A stretch of DNA of 64,000 bases from Accumulibacter sp. GTDB lineage: Bacteria; Pseudomonadota; Gammaproteobacteria; Burkholderiales; Rhodocyclaceae. The notes under the pieces were generated by a model. That model did no database searches. It was not told where the DNA came from and saw nothing but the letters and a program-made list of their open reading frames with translations. The stretch spans positions 62,001 through 126,000 of the forward strand of contig JACKLX010000004.1 of NCBI GenBank assembly GCA_024235695.1. The letters are read 5' to 3'. Positions 53,589 through 61,653 of this stretch are shown piece by piece (positions within the stretch are counted from its first letter, which is position 1; each line of letters begins with the position of its first letter). The position numbers and the translations under genes were made by a program.

Positions 53589-55508
53589 ATGGTCAAAGTC
53601 ATTCAACAAGTCATCCGCTGGCTGTTCATGCGCATCGAGAACGTCTTCAACGTCGCCTTCGGCGACAAGATGAACCCCTTCTACCACCTCGGCACGATCA
53701 GCTTCTGGCAGTTCTGGTTGCTGCTGATCTCCGGCCTCTACCTCTACATCTTCGCCGATACCGGCGTTCATGACGCTTTCGAGTCGGTCGAGAGCATCAC
53801 CCACGACCAGTGGTGGCTGGGCGGCATCCTGCGCAGCGTGCACCGCTACGCCACCGACGGCATGATCCTGACCATGCTGCTGCACATGCTGCGGCACTTC
53901 GCCTACGACCGCTATCGCGGCTTTCGCTCGTTCTCGTGGCTGACCGGCGTCGCCCTGCTGTGGCTGATCTACATCGCCGGGGTCAACGGTTTCATGCTGG
54001 TCTGGGACAAACTGGCGCAGTTCGTGGTCATCGCCACCGCCGAATGGTTCGACGTCCTGCCGATGTTCAACGGCACGCTGATCCGCAACTTCCTGTTCCT
54101 CGAAAGCGTCAACAGCCGCCTGTTCACCCTGCTCGCCTTCCTGCACATCGGCATCCCGCTGATCATCGGCTTCGTGATGTGGGTGCACGTACAGCGGGTT
54201 CCACGCGCAAACATCAATCCACCACGACCGATCGCCATCGCCGTGACACTGATGTTCCTGATGCTCGCGCTGATCAAGCCGATTCTCAGCCAGGGCGGCG
54301 AAGCCGACATGGCCGTCGTGCCCACCGGCATCGCTTTCGACTGGTTCGAGCTGCCGGTGCTGGCGCTGGTCTACGTCACCGACCCGCTGCATCTCTGGTT
54401 CTGGGTGCTGGGCCTCACCGTCCTGCTCTTTCTCGTTCCCTGGCTGCCGCCGAAGCGGCTCGGGTCGGCCAAGGCATTGACTGCGATCACTTTCCATCCC
54501 GACCACCGGTCGGTCAACGCGCGCTTTGGTGAAACGCTGCTCGACGCCGGCCTGCGCCAGGACATCAAGCTGCCCTACGAATGCCGCAACGGCGGCTGTG
54601 GCGTCTGCAAGTGCACCGTCCTGCAAGGCAAGGTCGATCCCGGTCTCTATCAGCCCAGCGCGCTGTCGGACGCCGAACTGGCGCAGGGCAAGGTACTCTC
54701 CTGCTGCGCCACCGCGCTTGAGGACGTGGTCATCGAGTACGAAAGCAGCGCTGTCGCCAGCGGCATCCAGGAGTACACCGCCCGCGTCGTCAAGATGGAG
54801 AAGCTCACGCACGACGTGATGCGCGTCCTGCTCAAACTGCCGGAAGGGCAATCGATCGCTTTCAAGGCCGGCCAGTACGTGAACATCATCCTCGACGACG
54901 GCCAGCGGCGTGCCTTCTCGTTCGCCAACCCGCCGCACGAACCCGAATTCGTCGAACTGCAGATCCGCCTGATGCCCGGCGGCAAGTTCACAACCCATGT
55001 CTTCGAGGTAATGAAGGAAGGCGACGAGGTCCGCTTCGAAGGCCCGATCGGTGATTTCAGCCTGCGCGAATCCGAGCGTCCGATCGTATTCGTCGCCGGC
55101 GCGACCGGCTTCGCACCGGTCAAGAGCATGGTCGAGGACGCCTTCAAGCGCGGTCTCAAACGCCAGATCCACCTCTATTGGGGCGTCAGGACTCTGAAAG
55201 ACCTCTACCTGCCAGAGTTGCCAACGCGCTGGGCGAAGGAACACGACAACTTCCACTTCATCCCGGTACTCTCGGAACCCGAATCGGAAGATGGCTGGTG
55301 CGGCCGCACCGGTCTGGTGCACGAAGCCATCCTCGAAGACTTCCCCGAACTCAAGGAGCACGAAATCTACGCCTGCGGCTCGGTGAAGATGGTCGAAGCG
55401 ATCTTCCCCTTCCTCAAGCAGCATGGCGCCGAAGACGGGTCCTGCTTCTCGGATGCCTTCAGCGTCTCGGCGCGGTCGATGGCGTTTCAGCCGCGGCAGC
55501 GGTCATAG
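53589..55508 (+). CDS. cytochrome b / [2Fe-2S] / flavin-NAD(P) reductase fusion
   Basis: 639 residues. Cytochrome b/b6 bundle with His85/His99 and His186/His200; further helices to ~290; plant-type ferredoxin Cys332, Cys337, Cys340 and Cys372 (ECRNGGCGVCKC ... LSCC); then a ferredoxin-NADP reductase module with FAD site RAFSFANPP, VFVAGATGFAPVKSM and YACGSVKMVEA for the nucleotide. It should couple quinone/quinol and NAD(P)(H), possibly driven by the membrane potential. A protein of this plan was, as I recall, proposed to let Accumulibacter run TCA reactions anaerobically by reoxidising quinol. Paralogous to the protein at 51431. Confidence 0.92.
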   Translation: MVKVIQQVIRWLFMRIENVFNVAFGDKMNPFYHLGTISFWQFWLLLISGLYLYIFADTGVHDAFESVESITHDQWWLGGILRSVHRYATDGMILTMLLHMLRHFAYDRYRGFRSFSWLTGVALLWLIYIAGVNGFMLVWDKLAQFVVIATAEWFDVLPMFNGTLIRNFLFLESVNSRLFTLLAFLHIGIPLIIGFVMWVHVQRVPRANINPPRPIAIAVTLMFLMLALIKPILSQGGEADMAVVPTGIAFDWFELPVLALVYVTDPLHLWFWVLGLTVLLFLVPWLPPKRLGSAKALTAITFHPDHRSVNARFGETLLDAGLRQDIKLPYECRNGGCGVCKCTVLQGKVDPGLYQPSALSDAELAQGKVLSCCATALEDVVIEYESSAVASGIQEYTARVVKMEKLTHDVMRVLLKLPEGQSIAFKAGQYVNIILDDGQRRAFSFANPPHEPEFVELQIRLMPGGKFTTHVFEVMKEGDEVRFEGPIGDFSLRESERPIVFVAGATGFAPVKSMVEDAFKRGLKRQIHLYWGVRTLKDLYLPELPTRWAKEHDNFHFIPVLSEPESEDGWCGRTGLVHEAILEDFPELKEHEIYACGSVKMVEAIFPFLKQHGAEDGSCFSDAFSVSARSMAFQPRQRS

Positions 55509-55513
55509 ACGTT

Positions 55514-55588
55514 CCATCGCCCGTTAGATCGGGCTTCTACGGAGGCAGCGCCGTTATCCGGGTAGGAGCCCGATTCATCGGGCGATCC
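55514..55588. repeat. inverted pair of REP-like 27-mers
   Basis: The 27 bases at 55514-55540 (read on the minus strand, GTAGAAGCCCGATCTAACGG plus 7) and those at 55562-55588 (plus strand, GTAGGAGCCCGATTCATCGG plus 7) share 21 of 27 positions. Each holds an inner palindrome (CCCGAT-TC-ATCGGG) and the two face each other across 21 bp. That is the layout of a BIME/REPIN. Confidence 0.65.
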
Positions 55589-55632
55589 GTCGCTCGCCGC
55601 AAGAGAACAAGCAAGAGAACAAGAAGAGATCC

Positions 55633-56985
55633 ATGGGCAAGACCCACGACAATCATTATCTGAAGGCGGCAACGCGGCTTGGTGATTTCCAGCTGGTGAT
55701 TGCTCACCGGGCGATCTATTCAAGCGTTGGCGTGAAGCTGATCGATCGTGGCGTGCGCGTGGACAGCCAGCTTTACCATCGCTTGCTCAATCACAAGCTG
55801 CAAGTGCCGCTCGATGAAAGCCTTACCGCCGAGAACACGGTCACAGCTGCCGAGTTGCGTGATCAGGCCGAACGCCTGATTGCGGAGCGCTCCTTTTACG
55901 GTCGGCTGGTCGCCGACCCCAGCGATCGCGCCGCACTGCTCGGCGCGATCGGCGGCATGACGCTTCCGCAAGCGATCGCCTTCCGGCTGACGGTCGCCCG
56001 CGATTGCCACAACGCCGTTTTCTGCCACAGCCTGCAGGTTGCCCTGATCGCCCTTTACCTCGGCCTGCGCCAGGGGCTCACCGCAGCGCCCTTGCGGGCT
56101 CTCGCCGCGGCAGCGCTGCTGCACGATCTCGGCGTACTGCACATCGACCCCGGCATCCTGGAAGAAGATCACCGCTTCACTGCCGTCGACCGGCGTCAGC
56201 TGCTGGCGCACCCGCTGACTGCCGCGATGATCGTCGAGCAGCGGCCGGAATACCCGCCGGAAGTCGCGCGAGCCATTCTGGAGCACCACGAACGACACGA
56301 CGGCAGCGGTTATCCGCGCGGCCTAAAGGGCGGCGAGATCAGCGTCGGGGGACGCATCCTGCTGCTTGCCGAGTTGGTCGCCGCACTGCTCGACAAGAAG
56401 CTTAGCGAGCCGGGGAAACGTCTGTCGCTCATCCTGCGCCTGAACCACGGCAAGTTCGACCGTACGATGTCGAGGCAGGTCGTCCGGCTGCTGCAGAAAG
56501 AGGCGGCCGGCGAAACGGATCGGGAGCAGGAGCAGCGAAACGCCGAGCGCCTCGAACGTCTTGGCGAAGAGTGCGACAAGTGGCGCCTGGCGCGCTCGGA
56601 GCTGGCCAGCTACAGCTCGGCGGCACCGGCAGTTGGGTCCTTCCTGGCGGACCGCGTCGCGGCACTGGAGCGTTCGCTGGCCGACGCCGGTCTACACCCT
56701 GATCAGCTCCCGTCGACCCTTGTCGACCTCGCTGACCAGCCCGCCGCCGTGAACGAACTGGCGATGCTGATGCGCGAAACAGGCTGGCAGCTGAATACCA
56801 TCATCCATGATGTCTTCGCGCGTTTCCCGAGGCTGGAAACCACCGAAAAGCCCGGCGAGCGCGCCATCCGTGACTGGCTCCTGCAACTGCAGGAGCACTT
56901 GAACACCAGCGGTGGCAAGCTGTCGCCCGACGCAAGGCCAGCTGAAGCTGGTCCAGCTGCCGCATCCGCCGCGACGAAGGCCTGA
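55633..56985 (+). CDS. HD-GYP c-di-GMP phosphodiesterase
   Basis: 450 residues. An N-terminal DUF3391-like segment (LIDRGVRVDSQLYHRLLNHK), an HD-GYP domain with LLHDLGVLHID and HHERHDGSGYPRGLKGGEIS, then a ~200-residue helical tail. It degrades c-di-GMP, though the HD region is followed by a less usual VDRRQLLAHPLTAA. Its position behind the cytochrome b fusion, past the REP pair, does not prove a common transcript. Confidence 0.9.
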   Translation: MGKTHDNHYLKAATRLGDFQLVIAHRAIYSSVGVKLIDRGVRVDSQLYHRLLNHKLQVPLDESLTAENTVTAAELRDQAERLIAERSFYGRLVADPSDRAALLGAIGGMTLPQAIAFRLTVARDCHNAVFCHSLQVALIALYLGLRQGLTAAPLRALAAAALLHDLGVLHIDPGILEEDHRFTAVDRRQLLAHPLTAAMIVEQRPEYPPEVARAILEHHERHDGSGYPRGLKGGEISVGGRILLLAELVAALLDKKLSEPGKRLSLILRLNHGKFDRTMSRQVVRLLQKEAAGETDREQEQRNAERLERLGEECDKWRLARSELASYSSAAPAVGSFLADRVAALERSLADAGLHPDQLPSTLVDLADQPAAVNELAMLMRETGWQLNTIIHDVFARFPRLETTEKPGERAIRDWLLQLQEHLNTSGGKLSPDARPAEAGPAAASAATKA

Positions 56986-57228
56986 CAGGGCTCGTCGGTG
57001 GTCGGCCGCGTGACGTACTGGCCGGGCGGCGGTCGGCGCATGATCGCGAACCTGAAATACGCGTTGCCGCCATTTCAGGATGCAAGCGGGAAAACGAAAC
57101 AGGGCGACTTCTGCTTGCCGGCTACAGTTCGTCGCGGAAAGCGCTGTGCTGGAGGGAGGCGAAGGGAGTGTCGAGTTGGCTTGGCGAGATGCGGCGGGCC
57201 CCTGCCGCCCGCGCCCTCGCGTCGCCAC

Positions 57229-57816
57229 TCACGGCGCGATCAGCCTGTCCAGAATCGGCTGCAGCTTTTCCTCGTCGAGCCGGCCCAGGCGGCTGCTCGC
57301 GAAACGGCCATCGCGGCCGATGACCACCGTATAAGGCAGCGCCTTGACCTGCAGCCCGGGCGTCTCGCTGGCTTCCCTGGGGCCAACCAGCAGCGGGTAG
57401 GTAACCGGTGTCGCTTTCACGAAGCGGCGCATGTTGTCGACCTCGTCGATGCCGATACCGACGAACTGTACGCCCTGCGCCGCGTAGCGCTCCTGCAGGC
57501 GCGATAAAGCCGGCATTTCTTCGACGCACGGCTTGCACCAGCTGGCCCAGTAGTTGACCACCAGCACCTTGCCGCGCCACTGCGCTAGGGCTTGCCGATG
57601 GCCATCGAGATCGTCGAGCGTCAACGCCATGATCGCGTCGACTTCAGCCTGGGCTTGTTCCGGTGTCGGTTGTGGCGCCGCGCGCAGAGCGGGCGGAATG
57701 CTGTCACCGGATGGCAGGCCGCTCTGGCTCGCCAGGCGGTAGGCGAGCAGACCGACGGTGGCCATGGTCAGAACGCCGGCGACCACCGCCAGGAGCAGTG
57801 CGTTTTCCTGCTTCAC
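57229..57816 (-). CDS. tlpA: TlpA/ResA-type membrane-anchored thioredoxin
   Basis: 195 residues; N-terminal helix (LLAVVAGVLTMATVGLLAYR), thioredoxin fold with WASWCKPCVEEMPAL (CxxC) and VKATPVTYPLLVG, then the cis-Pro loop LPYTVVIGRDGRF. Periplasmic disulfide reductant, used for cytochrome c or CuA site maturation. ATG 57816 overlaps the stop of the heme-copper gene (57813) by 4 bp, so it probably serves that enzyme. Confidence 0.92.
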   Translation of the reverse strand: MKQENALLLAVVAGVLTMATVGLLAYRLASQSGLPSGDSIPPALRAAPQPTPEQAQAEVDAIMALTLDDLDGHRQALAQWRGKVLVVNYWASWCKPCVEEMPALSRLQERYAAQGVQFVGIGIDEVDNMRRFVKATPVTYPLLVGPREASETPGLQVKALPYTVVIGRDGRFASSRLGRLDEEKLQPILDRLIAP

Positions 57817-59195
57817 GGCTGCTCTTCCGGGTTACTCGCACGCCGCCCTGACATCGCCTTCAGGCAGACCAGAACAAACATCAGGCCACCGATGACAGCG
57901 ATCAGGCCGCCGAGACCCATCATTCCCATGCCGACCTTCTGCGGCAGGGTGGTCAGCATCTGTTCGGCGCCGGCAACCTTGCGCTGCACGCCGTAACCCC
58001 CCGACCAGGCCAGGCCGAGAACATGGATCAGTTGCCCGCCGCCATAGACGTAGGGCTGCCAGAGCGCCATGCGCCCCTCGGCCGAGCCGAAACCAAGGCG
58101 TGGCAGGAGAACGTAGGCCAGGCCCATGAAGGCCAGCGTGACCCCGACCGTCGAGCCATGATAGTGCGCCGGAATGACGACGTTTACGCCATGGATCATG
58201 TAGCCGAGGACACCGCCGAGCGCGAACAGCGTGAAGGAGGCGACGAAGGCCGACCTGGCGGGTGCCGCGGGCAAGGAGCGCACGCCCCACAGCGACCAGG
58301 CACCGAGCAGGATCAGCGGCCCCATGTAGGGATGCCCCCACTCCATCAACTTGGCGAACAGCTCGACGTGTGGCAGGGAGCCGACCGGCAGCAGCAGGTA
58401 GATCGCGGGAACGGCCAGCAGCGGTACGACGGCGACCAGGAACAGCACCGACAGCGCGCGCGGCGAGGCGGCCGACGGACGGCCGAGCTCGGCGGCGATC
58501 CACAGCCAGGCGACGACCATCAACAGCGCATGCTGGAACTGCAGCGTGTGCCCGCCACCCCAGAACAGGACTTCGTAATAGATCGTGCCCTCGACCTCGG
58601 GCACCATCGACCACGACCAGTAGAAAGCGGCCAGCGCCAGGAAGCCGGCGACGGCGCCGAGCAACGCACCGAGGCGCAGCGGCTCGCCAAGCAAGCGAGT
58701 TGGCCAGGTGGTGAGCAGTGCACGCACCACCGTCAGGCTCATGCCGGCGCCGAAAATCCACAGCGAGGCAAAGAACAGCGGCTGTTTCAGCACCGGAATA
58801 TAGTTGTTGAGCACGGGTTCGGCGCCGGGGAAGAAGGGCGACACGGTCATCAACGCGGTCCCCAGCGCAGCCAGTACGAAGCCTCCCCAGCCCAGCCACG
58901 CCAGGCCGGCGCCACCGAGCGCGCACCAGATCACCGCGGCGAAGGCCATGAACCAGACCGCCACCGACAGGTCGACGTGCACCACCAGCGCGGCGCGGAA
59001 CATGTCCTTGAGCGGGAACACATCCTGTATGCCGGGCGTCCGCGACAGCACCAGCAGCACCGCCAGCAAGCCCGAGCCGATCAGCGCCATCACTCCCAGC
59101 CACAGCCAGGCGCGCGCCAGACGGGTCGGCAATCCCGCGACGATTGCCGGCAGCCCGGATGCCGGCAAAGAACCCGTGACAACTTGTGAATCCAC
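57813..59195 (-). CDS. divergent heme-copper enzyme subunit I, NO reductase-like candidate
   Basis: 460 residues, about 12 helices, GTG start chosen from GAGG 5 nt upstream. Heme histidines: His73 (LVVHVDLSV) and His344/His346 (VIPAHYHGSTVG). Helix VI reads FWGGGHTLQFQH: His216 kept, Phe220 where oxygen reductases have Tyr. Helix VII has GHPYMGP, so only one His of the usual pair (Gly287-His288), leaving two CuB histidines. This sets it apart from A, B and cbb3 oxidases and from NorB. Similar altered sites have been described for novel NOR families (sNOR, gNOR, nNOR); I cannot assign which. No subunit II nearby. Coupled to tlpA and divergent from a Dnr-like regulator. Confidence 0.8.
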   Translation of the reverse strand: MDSQVVTGSLPASGLPAIVAGLPTRLARAWLWLGVMALIGSGLLAVLLVLSRTPGIQDVFPLKDMFRAALVVHVDLSVAVWFMAFAAVIWCALGGAGLAWLGWGGFVLAALGTALMTVSPFFPGAEPVLNNYIPVLKQPLFFASLWIFGAGMSLTVVRALLTTWPTRLLGEPLRLGALLGAVAGFLALAAFYWSWSMVPEVEGTIYYEVLFWGGGHTLQFQHALLMVVAWLWIAAELGRPSAASPRALSVLFLVAVVPLLAVPAIYLLLPVGSLPHVELFAKLMEWGHPYMGPLILLGAWSLWGVRSLPAAPARSAFVASFTLFALGGVLGYMIHGVNVVIPAHYHGSTVGVTLAFMGLAYVLLPRLGFGSAEGRMALWQPYVYGGGQLIHVLGLAWSGGYGVQRKVAGAEQMLTTLPQKVGMGMMGLGGLIAVIGGLMFVLVCLKAMSGRRASNPEEQP

Positions 59196-59376
59196 AGCGG
59201 CCTCGTGCAAAAAAACACGTGAGTATAGAACCAGGCGGTCGGATACACCAAATGGCTCCCGCCCGGAGGCCAGCTGCCGCCGACCATCCCATTGTCATCA
59301 GCTTTGATAAAACGGCAAAGACCGGCAAGTCTGCGCGGCGGGGCCATCGCAACATCCTTGCCGCCGACGGTTACAA

Positions 59377-60120
59377 ATGAGAGTATCGCGTCTTGCTCAA
59401 GGCCGACTGCCCCGGAAACCGCCCATGCACCTTGCCCCACACGGCATCAACATCGAAGCATTGCTGGCACACGTGCCGCTGTTCAACGAGCTGGAGAGGG
59501 ACGAAATTGCACGCCTCGCACGGGGCACGCGCGAAATCAACGCGAGTCGCGGCGACATTCTGTTTCACAAGGGCGATACACCGACAGGTTTTTACCTGAT
59601 CGTGTACGGACAGGTCAAACTGGCATTCACTTCGCCGCAGGGTGGCGAAAAAGTCGTCGACATCCTGCCGCAAGGGCAGACCTTTGGCGAAGCGGTGATG
59701 TTCACCGACAAGCCGTTCATGGTCTATGCGCAGGCGCTCGCCGACTCGCTGGTGCTGCACATTTCCAAGACGGCGATCATCGAGGAACTCGACAGCGACC
59801 CCAAGCTCGGTCGCAAGATGATTGCCGGGCTGTCGTTGCGCCTGCACCAGCTGATGAACGACGTCGAATCGTATTCGCTACATTCGGGGCGTCGGCGAAT
59901 CATCGGCTACCTGCTGCGCGACCACGTCAACGACAGCGGCGAGCAATCCTTCACCATCACGCTGCCAACCAACAAGGGTATCATCGCCTCGCGCCTCAAC
60001 CTGACGCAGGAGCACTTCTCGCGCATCCTGCATGAACTCTCCGAAAAGGGCCTGATCGTCGTCGAAGGCCGAAGAATCCACATCCGCGACGTCGACGCCC
60101 TGCGCACTTACGATCTCTGA
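59377..60120 (+). CDS. CRP/FNR-family regulator, Dnr/NnrR-like
   Basis: 247 residues (231 if ATG 59425, MHLAPHGIN, is used). Cyclic-nucleotide-binding fold (VPLFNELERDEIARLARGTR, GFYLIVYGQVKLAF, GEAVMFTDKPFM) and C-terminal winged helix (NKGIIASRLNLTQEHFSRIL HELSEKGLI) with E-x-x-S-R in the recognition helix as in FNR, so it should bind TTGAY-N4-RTCAA sites. It contains no cysteine at all, so it cannot hold the FNR [4Fe-4S] cluster; Dnr-type NO sensing through heme fits. Divergent from the NOR-like gene, it is the likely regulator of the three boxes in this island. Confidence 0.9.
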   Translation: MRVSRLAQGRLPRKPPMHLAPHGINIEALLAHVPLFNELERDEIARLARGTREINASRGDILFHKGDTPTGFYLIVYGQVKLAFTSPQGGEKVVDILPQGQTFGEAVMFTDKPFMVYAQALADSLVLHISKTAIIEELDSDPKLGRKMIAGLSLRLHQLMNDVESYSLHSGRRRIIGYLLRDHVNDSGEQSFTITLPTNKGIIASRLNLTQEHFSRILHELSEKGLIVVEGRRIHIRDVDALRTYDL

Positions 60121-60161
60121 ACGCTGCTCTACCAAGATAAACCGATCAGGAGACAACCAGA

Positions 60162-61640
60162 ATGGCATTGGAAACCGAGATCAAGCTGAGCATACCGGCG
60201 GGCGCCGCACGGCGCCTGGCCAGCCACCCGCTGCTGGCGGGTGTCAAACCGCTCCGGCAGAAGCTGGTTAATACCTATTACGACACCCCCGATCGACAGC
60301 TGCAGAACAAGCGGATGGCTGTACGCTACCGCAAGAAGGGCCTGCAATGGCTGCTGACCGTCAAGAGCGACGCTCCCGCCCCGGGCGGACTGGCACAGCG
60401 CAACGAGTGGGAGGTTCCTGGCGTACCGGGCGAATTCGATTTCTCGCACGTCGACAGTCCCAAGGTGCGCCGCTTTCTGGAAGCGGCCACGCCGGAACTG
60501 CGGCCGGTGTTCACCACCGACTTCAGCCGTGCCAGCTGGCTTCTGACGCCGCAGGAAGGAACGCGCATCGAGGTCGCGCTCGATCGTGGAAAGATCGACG
60601 CGAATGGCCGTCAGGAGACCATCTGCGAAGTCGAACTCGAACTGCTCGAAGGGAGCGTCACCGAACTCTTCGCAACGGCACTGGCGCTGCAGGAGGATCT
60701 GCCGCTGCATCCCGAGAGTCCGAGCAAGGCCGAACGTGGCTACCGGCTCGCCGCCGACACACCGCTGACCGCCGCCAAGGCCGGCAACGTAGCGCTGGAA
60801 ATGGGCATGTCCAGCGTCGCCGTCTTTCGCAGCACGGCATTCTCGTGCCTGACGCAGCTGCAGGCCAACGAACGCGGCGCCCGCGACAGCGACGATCCGG
60901 GATTCATCCATCAGGCGCGGGTGGCGATGCGCCGCCTGCGTTCGGCGATCCGCCTCTGGAAGCCGCTGCTGCCGGAAGAATACGTCGGCAACTTCGACCC
61001 GCGCTGGCGCGAGATGGCCAATCAGCTTGGCGACACCCGCAACTGGGACGTCTTCATCACCGAGATCCTGCCGCCGATCAGCAAGGCCTTTGCCGATCAC
61101 CAGCAGGTCCGGCAGCTCGCCAGGCAGGCGGCGATCCACCTCGCCAGCTGTCGCAAGACCGCGCAGGCGGCGATGGCGTCGCCCGCCTACTCGCGCCTGC
61201 TGCTGGAGTTCACCGCGGCGACGCTGACCCTGCCGGAAAAGAAGAAGCCAAAGCTGACGGTCTTTGCGCCGCGTTCGCTCAAGAAGCGCGCCAAACGGGT
61301 CGCCGAGCTGGCGGCACTGACCAAGGATTCGCATCCGGAAGCACGCCACGAACTGCGCGTCGCGCTGAAGCGGCTGCGCTACGCAGTCGAGTTCCTGGCG
61401 CCGCTGTTCCCGGCGCGCGGCCTGCAGCGCTACCTGCAGAGCGCGACCGGCCTGCTCGACCTGCTTGGCCGGATGAACGACATGGTCGTCGCCGAACAGC
61501 TGGTCGTCGAAGCCCTCGCCGGCCAGGACAGCGACCTGGCCCGCGCCTGGCTGGCCGGGCGCAGCGATCTCATGCTCGATGAGCTCGACAGCCTGCTGGG
61601 CGAGTTTCTCAGCCATCCGGCGCCGTGGGAGAACAGCTGA
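60162..61640 (+). CDS. CYTH-CHAD polyphosphate-binding/triphosphatase protein
   Basis: 492 residues. The N-terminal CYTH tunnel domain has the ExExK motif (Glu4, Glu6, Lys8) and later EVELELLEG; these hydrolyse inorganic triphosphate. The C-terminal CHAD domain (GFIHQARVAMRRLRSAIRLW, TRNWDVF, HELRVALKRLRYAVEFLAPL) is a helical, His/Arg/Lys-rich polyphosphate binder that can localise to polyP granules. CAGGAGACAACCAG precedes the start. Fits a polyphosphate-accumulating host. Confidence 0.93.
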   Translation: MALETEIKLSIPAGAARRLASHPLLAGVKPLRQKLVNTYYDTPDRQLQNKRMAVRYRKKGLQWLLTVKSDAPAPGGLAQRNEWEVPGVPGEFDFSHVDSPKVRRFLEAATPELRPVFTTDFSRASWLLTPQEGTRIEVALDRGKIDANGRQETICEVELELLEGSVTELFATALALQEDLPLHPESPSKAERGYRLAADTPLTAAKAGNVALEMGMSSVAVFRSTAFSCLTQLQANERGARDSDDPGFIHQARVAMRRLRSAIRLWKPLLPEEYVGNFDPRWREMANQLGDTRNWDVFITEILPPISKAFADHQQVRQLARQAAIHLASCRKTAQAAMASPAYSRLLLEFTAATLTLPEKKKPKLTVFAPRSLKKRAKRVAELAALTKDSHPEARHELRVALKRLRYAVEFLAPLFPARGLQRYLQSATGLLDLLGRMNDMVVAEQLVVEALAGQDSDLARAWLAGRSDLMLDELDSLLGEFLSHPAPWENS

Positions 61641-61653
61641 AGCAGCGACGCCG

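Noticed and set aside
53583..55424. Long antisense open frame (613 codons) opposite the cytochrome b fusion
   Set aside because: It is the reverse-strand shadow of a strongly conserved gene, Asp/Glu/His/Gln-rich without any recognisable domain.
59305..59325. ATCAGCTTTGAT as a fourth FNR box in front of the Dnr-like gene
   Set aside because: It has the half-sites in inverted order (ATCA-N4-TGAT rather than TTGAT-N4-ATCAA), so it does not match the operator.
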